A stretch of DNA of 64,000 bases from Streptomyces triticisoli (GTDB taxonomy: Bacteria; Actinomycetota; Actinomycetes; Streptomycetales; Streptomycetaceae), in the NCBI RefSeq assembly GCF_003270085.1, contig NZ_QFDQ01000020.1:1-64000 (forward strand). Reading direction: 5' to 3'. Within the stretch, counting starts at the first letter, position 1, and each line of letters starts with the position of its first letter. The notes beneath the pieces were generated by a model. The model was not told where the DNA came from, ran no database searches, and was given only the letters and a program-made list of their open reading frames with translations. Shown in pieces: positions 58,951 through 64,000 of this stretch. The translations under genes and the position numbers were made by a program.

Positions 58951-60078
58951 TCACGCGAAGGGGCTGTCGGCGCCCGCGGCGGCGGGGCGGGGCGCGCGCG
59001 CCGGGCAGCAGCCCACCGGGCAGAGGTTGTGGCTCGGGCCCAGGGCGCCCAGGGCGCACGGTGTGACCTGCTGCCCGCGCTCGGTGGCGGCGCGCTCCAC
59101 GATCAGGTCGCGGACGGCGGCGGCGAAGCGCGGGTCGGCGCCGACGGTGGCCGAGCGGCGCACCGGCAGGCCCAGCTCGTCGGCCTTGTCCTTGGCCTCC
59201 GTGTCGAGGTCGTAGATGACCTCCATGTGGTCGGAGACGAAGCCGATGGGCGCCATGACGACCGCCGGGACGCCGGCCGCGTGCCGCTCCTCGAGGTGGT
59301 CGCAGATGTCGGGCTCGAGCCACGGGATGTGCGGGGCGCCGGAGCGGGACTGGTAGACGAGCTGCCAGGGGTGGTCGACGCCGGTGCGCTCGCGGACGGC
59401 GTCGGCGATCAGCTGGGACACGTCCAGGTGCTGGCGGACGTACGCCCCGCCGTCGCCGTGCTCCTCCACGGGGCCGGAGGTGTCCGCGGCGGAGTTCGGG
59501 ATCGAGTGGGTGCAGAAGGCGATGTGCGCGCCGTCGCGGACGTCCTCGGGGAGGTCGGCGAGGGACTCGATCACACCGTCGATCATGGGCTCGAGGAACC
59601 CGGGGTGGTTGAAGTAGTGCCGCAGCTTGTCGACCTTCGGCAGCTCCAGGCCCTCGTCCCGCAGGGCGCCGAGGGCGTTCGCGAGGTCCTCGCGGTACTG
59701 GCGGCAGCCGGAGTAGGAGGCGTAGGCGCTGGTGGCGAAGACCACGATGCGGCGGTGGCCGTCGCGGACCATCTCCCGCAGGGTGTCGGTGAGGTAGGGC
59801 GCCCAGTTGCGGTTGCCCCAGTAGACCGGCAGGTTCAGACCGTGGTCGGCGAAGTCCTTGCGGAGGGCGGCCAGCAGGTCACGGTTCTGGTCGTTGATGG
59901 GGCTGACACCGCCGAACAGGAAGTAGTGCTCGCCGACCTCCTTCAGGCGTTCGGTGGGGATACCGCGCCCCCGCGTCACGTTCTCCAGGAACGGGATCAC
60001 GTCGTCCGGCCCCTCGGGGCCGCCGAACGAGAGCAGGAGCAGGGCGTCGTACGGGGTGGGATCGAGCACGTCAGGCAT
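58951..60078 (-). CDS. hemH: Ferrochelatase (coproporphyrin ferrochelatase type)
   Basis: A 375-residue chelatase beginning [33 protein letters not shown]. The catalytic His is in [11 protein letters not shown], and the C-terminal [19 protein letters not shown] motif is intact. Four cysteines at the C-terminus ([21 protein letters not shown]) suit the [2Fe-2S] cluster known in actinobacterial enzymes. In actinobacteria the substrate is coproporphyrin III rather than protoporphyrin. ATG at 60078. Upstream of the phosphatase gene. Confidence 0.95.
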   Translation of the reverse strand: MPDVLDPTPYDALLLLSFGGPEGPDDVIPFLENVTRGRGIPTERLKEVGEHYFLFGGVSPINDQNRDLLAALRKDFADHGLNLPVYWGNRNWAPYLTDTLREMVRDGHRRIVVFATSAYASYSGCRQYREDLANALGALRDEGLELPKVDKLRHYFNHPGFLEPMIDGVIESLADLPEDVRDGAHIAFCTHSIPNSAADTSGPVEEHGDGGAYVRQHLDVSQLIADAVRERTGVDHPWQLVYQSRSGAPHIPWLEPDICDHLEERHAAGVPAVVMAPIGFVSDHMEVIYDLDTEAKDKADELGLPVRRSATVGADPRFAAAVRDLIVERAATERGQQVTPCALGALGPSHNLCPVGCCPARAPRPAAAGADSPFA

Positions 60079-60197
60079 GTCTCGATCCTGCCACTTCCCA
60101 CTGACAGCCGAGATCCCGACCCGCACAGAGCGGCGCACTTGTAAGCTGTATCAGCTTTCTTCACGCCTTACCGGACAACCGGCTTCCCGGAGACCCT

Positions 60198-61436
60198 GTG
60201 CCCAGCCCCTACCGTGCCCTGTTCGCCGCCCCCGGCTCCAGGGGTTTCTCCGCCGCGGGGTTCATCGGCCGGATGCCCCTGTCGATGATGGGCATCGGCG
60301 TGGTGACGATGATCTCCGAGCTCACCGGGCGCTACGGGCTCGCGGGCGCGCTGTCGGCCACCATCGCGCTGGCCGCCGCCCTCATCGGACCGCAGATATC
60401 CCGGCTGGTCGACCAGTACGGACAGCGCCGGGTGCTGCGGCCCGCGACGCTCGTCTCGCTGACCGCCGCGACGGGGCTGCTGCTCGCCACGTCCTTCCGG
60501 TGGCCGGACTGGGTGCTGTTCGTGTGCGCCGCCGGGATCGGCTCGGTGCCGAGTCTGGGCGCGATGGTCCGCGCCCGCTGGGCGGCCCTGTACCGGGGGA
60601 CTCCGCAGCTGCACACCGCCTACTCGTTCGAGTCGGTGGTGGACGAGGTCTGCTTCATCTTCGGGCCGATCGTCTCCATCGGGCTGTCGACGGCCTGGTT
60701 CCCGGAGGCGGGGCCGCTGCTGGCCGCCTGTTTCCTGGCGGTGGGCGTGTTCTGGCTGACCGCGCAGCGCGCCACCGAGCCCGAGCCGCACCCGCGCGAG
60801 CAGCGCGGCGGCGGTTCGGCCCTGCGGGCAGGCGGACTGCAGGTGCTGGTGTCCACCTTCGTGGCCACCGGGGCGATCTTCGGGGCGGTGGACGTGGTCA
60901 CCGTGGCCTTCGCCGACGAGCGGGGCCACAAGGGCGCCGCGAGCATCGTGCTCGCCACGTGCGCGGTGGGGTCCTGCACGGCGGGGATCGTCTTCGGACT
61001 GCTGCGCTTCGCGGGGCCGCCCGCCCGCCGCTGGCTGCTGGGCGTATGTGCGATGGCCGTGAGTATGATCCCCCTCCTACTGGTCGGAAACCTGCCGTTT
61101 CTGGCCGTGGCGCTGTTCGTTGCGGGCCTGTCCTTCGCTCCCACGATGATCACGACGATGGCCCTCGTCGAAGAGCACGTACCACGCACGCAGCTGACCG
61201 AGGGCATGACCTGGGTGAGCACCGGGCTGGCGGTCGGGGTGGCGCTCGGCTCCTCGGTGGCCGGCTGGGTGATCGACGCGGCCGGCGCGCGGGCCGGGTA
61301 CGGGGTTCCGGTGGTGTCCGGGGCCGTCGCGGTCGCGGTCGGTTTCCTCGGGTACCGCCGGCTCAGCAGGCCGGCTCCGGGTCGGGGAGGCTCCGTTGAG
61401 CAGCACGACGAGCACGAAGAACGGCACATGGCGTAA
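60198..61436 (+). CDS. Major facilitator superfamily transporter
   Basis: A 412-residue protein with 12 transmembrane helices, opening SPYRALFAAPGSRGFSAAGFIGRMPLSMMGIGVVTMI, and the loop 2-3 motif SRLVDQYGQRRVLRP (GxxxDRxGRR-like). It resembles actinomycete drug/sugar MFS proteins without known substrate. GTG start at 60198. It is divergent from hemH. Its last 41 bp overlap the following oxidase gene in another frame. Confidence 0.85.
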   Translation: MPSPYRALFAAPGSRGFSAAGFIGRMPLSMMGIGVVTMISELTGRYGLAGALSATIALAAALIGPQISRLVDQYGQRRVLRPATLVSLTAATGLLLATSFRWPDWVLFVCAAGIGSVPSLGAMVRARWAALYRGTPQLHTAYSFESVVDEVCFIFGPIVSIGLSTAWFPEAGPLLAACFLAVGVFWLTAQRATEPEPHPREQRGGGSALRAGGLQVLVSTFVATGAIFGAVDVVTVAFADERGHKGAASIVLATCAVGSCTAGIVFGLLRFAGPPARRWLLGVCAMAVSMIPLLLVGNLPFLAVALFVAGLSFAPTMITTMALVEEHVPRTQLTEGMTWVSTGLAVGVALGSSVAGWVIDAAGARAGYGVPVVSGAVAVAVGFLGYRRLSRPAPGRGGSVEQHDEHEERHMA

Positions 61437-62715
61437 CTGGGGCGGCAACGTCGGTGCCCGCCCCGCGCGCGAGGTCACGCCGGCCTCCGTGGAGGAGCTG
61501 GCGGCGGCCGTACGGAAGGCCGCCGAGGACGACCTGAGGGTGAAGGCCGTCGGCACCGGTCACTCGTTCACGTCCATCGCGGCGACGGACGGCGTCATGG
61601 TCCGCCCGGACCTGCTGACCGGCATACGCGGGATCGACCGCGACGCCATGACGGTCACCGTGGAGGCCGGCACTCCGCTCAAGAGACTCAATGTCGCTCT
61701 CGCGCGCGAGGGCCTGTCGCTCACCAACATGGGCGACATCATGGAGCAGACGGTGTCCGGGGCGACCAGCACCGGCACCCACGGCACGGGGCGCGAGTCG
61801 GCCTCGATCGCCACCCAGATCAAGGGCCTGGAGCTGGTCACGGCGGACGGCTCGGTGCTCACCTGCTCGGAGAAGGAGAATCCCGAGGTCTTCGCGGCCG
61901 CGCGCATCGGACTGGGCGCCCTCGGGATCGTCACGGCGATCACCTTCGCCGTCGAGCCCGTCTTCCTGCTCACCGCGCGCGAGGAGCCGATGGCGCTCGA
62001 GCGGGTGCTCGCGGAGTTCGACCAGCTCTGGGCGGAGAACGAGCACTTCGAGTTCTACTGGTTCCCGCACACCGGCAACACCAACACCAAGCGGAACAAC
62101 CGCAGCGCCGGACCCGAGCAGCCGGTCGGGCAGCTGTCCGGCTGGTTCGAGGACGAGTTCCTCTCCAACGGCGTCTTCCAGGTGGCCAACTGGGTGGGCC
62201 GCGCCGTGCCCGCCACCATCCCGTCGATCGCGCAGATCTCCAGCCGGGCACTGTCCGCGCGGACGTACACCGACATCCCCTACAGGGTCTTCACCTCCCC
62301 GCGCCGGGTGCGCTTCGTGGAGATGGAGTACGCCGTCCCACGTGCGGCCCTGGTGGACACGCTGCGCGAACTGAAGGCGATGGTCGACCGCTCCGGCCTG
62401 CGGGTGAGCTTCCCGGTGGAGGTGCGCACCGCTCCGGCCGACGACATCACCCTGTCCACCGCCTCGGGCCGCGACAGCGCGTACGTGGCGGTCCACATGT
62501 TCCGGGGCACCCCCTACCAGCGGTACTTCACCGCCGCCGAGCGCCTCTTCACCGCGCACGAGGGCCGTCCGCACTGGGGCAAGATCCACACCCGGGACGC
62601 CGACTACTTCGCCGGCGTCTATCCGCGCTTCGCCGAGTTCACGGCGCTGCGGGACCGGCTGGATCCCCGGCGCCGGTTCCAGAACGACTACTTGCGGCGG
62701 GTGCTGGGGGCGTAG
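61396..62715 (+). CDS. D-arabinono-1,4-lactone oxidase-type FAD enzyme
   Basis: A 439-residue flavoprotein of the VAO family. The FAD_binding_4 domain is at residues 15-185 (VKAVGTGHSFTSIAATDGVMV; GATSTGTHGTGRESASIATQIKGLELVTADG). The ALO domain follows, with the C-terminal HWGKIHTRDADYFAGVYPRFAEFTALRDRLDPRRRFQNDYLRRVLG signature. It oxidises an aldonolactone or sugar alcohol; the exact substrate is unknown. TTG start at 61396, inside the end of the MFS gene, suggests translational coupling. Confidence 0.88.
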   Translation: MSSTTSTKNGTWRNWGGNVGARPAREVTPASVEELAAAVRKAAEDDLRVKAVGTGHSFTSIAATDGVMVRPDLLTGIRGIDRDAMTVTVEAGTPLKRLNVALAREGLSLTNMGDIMEQTVSGATSTGTHGTGRESASIATQIKGLELVTADGSVLTCSEKENPEVFAAARIGLGALGIVTAITFAVEPVFLLTAREEPMALERVLAEFDQLWAENEHFEFYWFPHTGNTNTKRNNRSAGPEQPVGQLSGWFEDEFLSNGVFQVANWVGRAVPATIPSIAQISSRALSARTYTDIPYRVFTSPRRVRFVEMEYAVPRAALVDTLRELKAMVDRSGLRVSFPVEVRTAPADDITLSTASGRDSAYVAVHMFRGTPYQRYFTAAERLFTAHEGRPHWGKIHTRDADYFAGVYPRFAEFTALRDRLDPRRRFQNDYLRRVLGA

Positions 62716-63502
62716 CGGTCGCGGTGGGGGCCGGGGCGGTGGTGCCGGTGCCGGCCGGGTCGTCCGCTCCGGTGCTCCCGGTGTCCGTACTACCCGTGCT
62801 CCCCGGGTTCCCCGGGCTCCCCGTGGGTTCCGGTGCCGGCGTCGGGCTCACCTCCGTAACGCTGTCCGTGTGGCCGGAGTCGGTGTCGCCCCGTGGTGTC
62901 CCTGCGTCGGTCCCGGCCGGAGGAGTCCGCGTCGGGGAGGACTCGGGCGCCGGGTCGCCCGGCTCCCGCGAGGAAGAAGGGTGGTCGCCGGTCACGACCT
63001 CGCCGACCGTCGTTCCCCTGCCGCCGCTGAAGGTGCTGCCCGACACCAGTTCGTACGCGGTGATGCCGACCAGGGTGAGCCCGAAGACGAGGGCGGCCGC
63101 GAGCACGGGCCGCTTCCAGCTCCTGCCGCGGGCACGGTGGACGGTCCCCTCGGTGAACTCGCCGGGCGGCGGCGGGGTCCGCCCGGCGGGGACGGACATG
63201 GCAACCGGCCTGGCGGCGGCGGCCTTCTCCCGCAACTGCTCGCCGGTGTGCCGGAAGAAGTGCTGGAAGACCGGGCCGCCGCAGGTGGCGATGACACTGA
63301 CGACACCGGCCCCGAGGATCGTGCCGTAGACGCCGAAGGAGGAGGCGAGTTTCGCGGCCACCACCGCCGCGACGGCGCTGCCCGCGACTTGAGGCACGGT
63401 CAGGTCGATCCGCCGTCTCCTCGCCTCCTCCCCCACACTCGACCCACCATCACCATCGGGCCTTTCGCGCATTCCCGGACCTTGCCTCCCTCTGTCGCAC
63501 AT
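62639..63502 (-). CDS. Membrane protein with Pro/Thr/Ser-rich extracytoplasmic tail
   Basis: A 287-residue protein. An N-terminal amphipathic domain contains a glycine-rich hydrophobic segment (VYGTILGAGVVSVIATCGGPVFQHFFRHTGEQLREKA), as seen in actinomycete proteins of unknown function. A transmembrane helix lies at about residue 130 (PVLAAALVFGLTLVGITAYELVSG). The last 120 residues are a low-complexity Pro/Thr/Gly tail, probably outside the membrane. The C-terminal 77 bp run antisense to the end of the oxidase gene. The start may be an ATG 30 bases internal. Confidence 0.65.
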   Translation of the reverse strand: MCDRGRQGPGMRERPDGDGGSSVGEEARRRRIDLTVPQVAGSAVAAVVAAKLASSFGVYGTILGAGVVSVIATCGGPVFQHFFRHTGEQLREKAAAARPVAMSVPAGRTPPPPGEFTEGTVHRARGRSWKRPVLAAALVFGLTLVGITAYELVSGSTFSGGRGTTVGEVVTGDHPSSSREPGDPAPESSPTRTPPAGTDAGTPRGDTDSGHTDSVTEVSPTPAPEPTGSPGNPGSTGSTDTGSTGADDPAGTGTTAPAPTATATPPAPAASSRSGTGAGDPAGPAAP

Positions 63503-63969
63503 GCGTACATGGCCGCATCTTTCGTGTGTGATCAGCCGACTGCACGAGAAAGGGACGTACGGACGAAACCGTTAGTTCCGTTTCCGGTGATTACGTGAAA
63601 TACGCCACGTTCGTGATCGAAAAAATTGGTCAGGGCCGGTCAAGTCCCACCCCTTGCCAGAAGTTGGGCGGCGCGCCCATCCACGCACATGGTCCAAATG
63701 GAGTACCGTTGTGAGCCCTGGGCCCGGCCTCCCTTCGGGGTGTCCGCGGCCCGGCTGGACCGCCGGGAGGGAGCTGGTTGCACAGGGTGACGGAGTTGGT
63801 CACTTAGCGTTGTCAACAGGTAACCGTGCCATAACGGCGATCCAGGGCCCCCGCCCGACACGCCGGGCAACTCGGCAAGGTTGTGGCAGGCTGCACCCGG
63901 GCAGGCCACACTCGACTAGCGGAAGCAGCGACGCACGTGACGTCGGCAGGCACCACCCGGGAGGTCCCC
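63503..63969. other. Upstream region of sepH
   Basis: No ORF with coding bias. The left part is AT-richer and holds the divergent promoter of the membrane-protein gene, with two GTGATC words (near 63529 and 63615). Upstream of sepH, no -35/-10 pair convinced me; a TTGTCA (near 63812) and a TTGTGG (near 63881) are possible -35 elements. Confidence 0.35.
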
Positions 63970-64000
63970 ATGCCCGAACTGCGTGTCGTGGCCGTCTCCA
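63970..64000 (+). CDS. sepH: Cell-division regulator SepH (N-terminal fragment)
   Basis: The frame begins ATG at 63970 with MPELRVVAVS and GGGAGG 6-7 bases before it. The sequence matches the N-terminus of the DUF3071 protein SepH, which helps FtsZ assembly in Streptomyces. Only about ten residues lie in the window; the remainder is cut off. Confidence 0.7.
   Translation, partial: MPELRVVAVS

Overview
The window is chromosomal DNA from a Streptomyces-type actinomycete. Base composition is very high in GC, codon third positions are almost always G or C, GTG starts are common, and the gene families present (SepH, CutRS, DUF4193, DUF3710, DUF3093, DUF3159, a Tat-exported GH11 xylanase) are typical of the genus. 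No tRNA, rRNA or CRISPR array was seen. The window opens inside a carotenoid crtU-type gene and closes in the first codons of sepH.

Region 1 (1-11 kb) is accessory. It holds crtU, a secreted pectate lyase with a LacI-type operator, and a cobalt/cobalamin locus: cbtB-cbtA behind a clear cobalamin riboswitch, facing a histidine-phosphatase-fold protein whose two catalytic histidines are both missing. Next come a NarL-type two-component pair, a DUF6223 protein, a Dps remnant without its N-terminus, TspO and a GH71 alpha-1,3-glucanase.

Region 2 (11-28.8 kb) is a complete-looking Wzx/Wzy-type extracellular polysaccharide cluster. It has an LCP ligase, an initiating phosphoglycosyltransferase, GDP-L-fucose synthesis (gmd, fcl), a 907-residue secreted propeller/FN3/LamG/DNRLRE protein, a lipoprotein, two GT4 transferases, a hexapeptide acyltransferase, a polymerase, a flippase, and a Wzz protein fused to a degenerate tyrosine-kinase domain. 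It also carries a TagD-like cytidylyltransferase beside a CDP-alcohol phosphatidyltransferase. I infer a fucose-containing polymer, possibly phospho-alcohol decorated, that is attached to the wall.

Region 3 (28.8-40 kb) mixes gene debris with a ribose operon. The debris includes IS3, IS110-type, AraC and Lrp fragments and frameshifted ORFs, around a Tat-exported GH11 xylanase. The operon rbsK-rbsC-rbsB-rbsA-rbsD-deoC-gntR has a promoter with a -35/-10 pair 17 bp apart and flanking TATGGACA/TGTCCATA elements.

Region 4 (40-64 kb) is conserved core: an RNA m5U methyltransferase; a potassium module (KimA-like permease, two TrkA/RCK proteins, KdpDE without KdpFABC); an ABC ATPase without a permease; DUF3710, dUTPase, thioesterase and DUF3093; an EcsC-like protein and DUF4193; CutRS; inositol monophosphatase; ferrochelatase; an MFS transporter; an aldonolactone oxidase; a Pro/Thr-rich membrane protein; and the start of sepH. 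Strong hairpins separate several convergent gene pairs.
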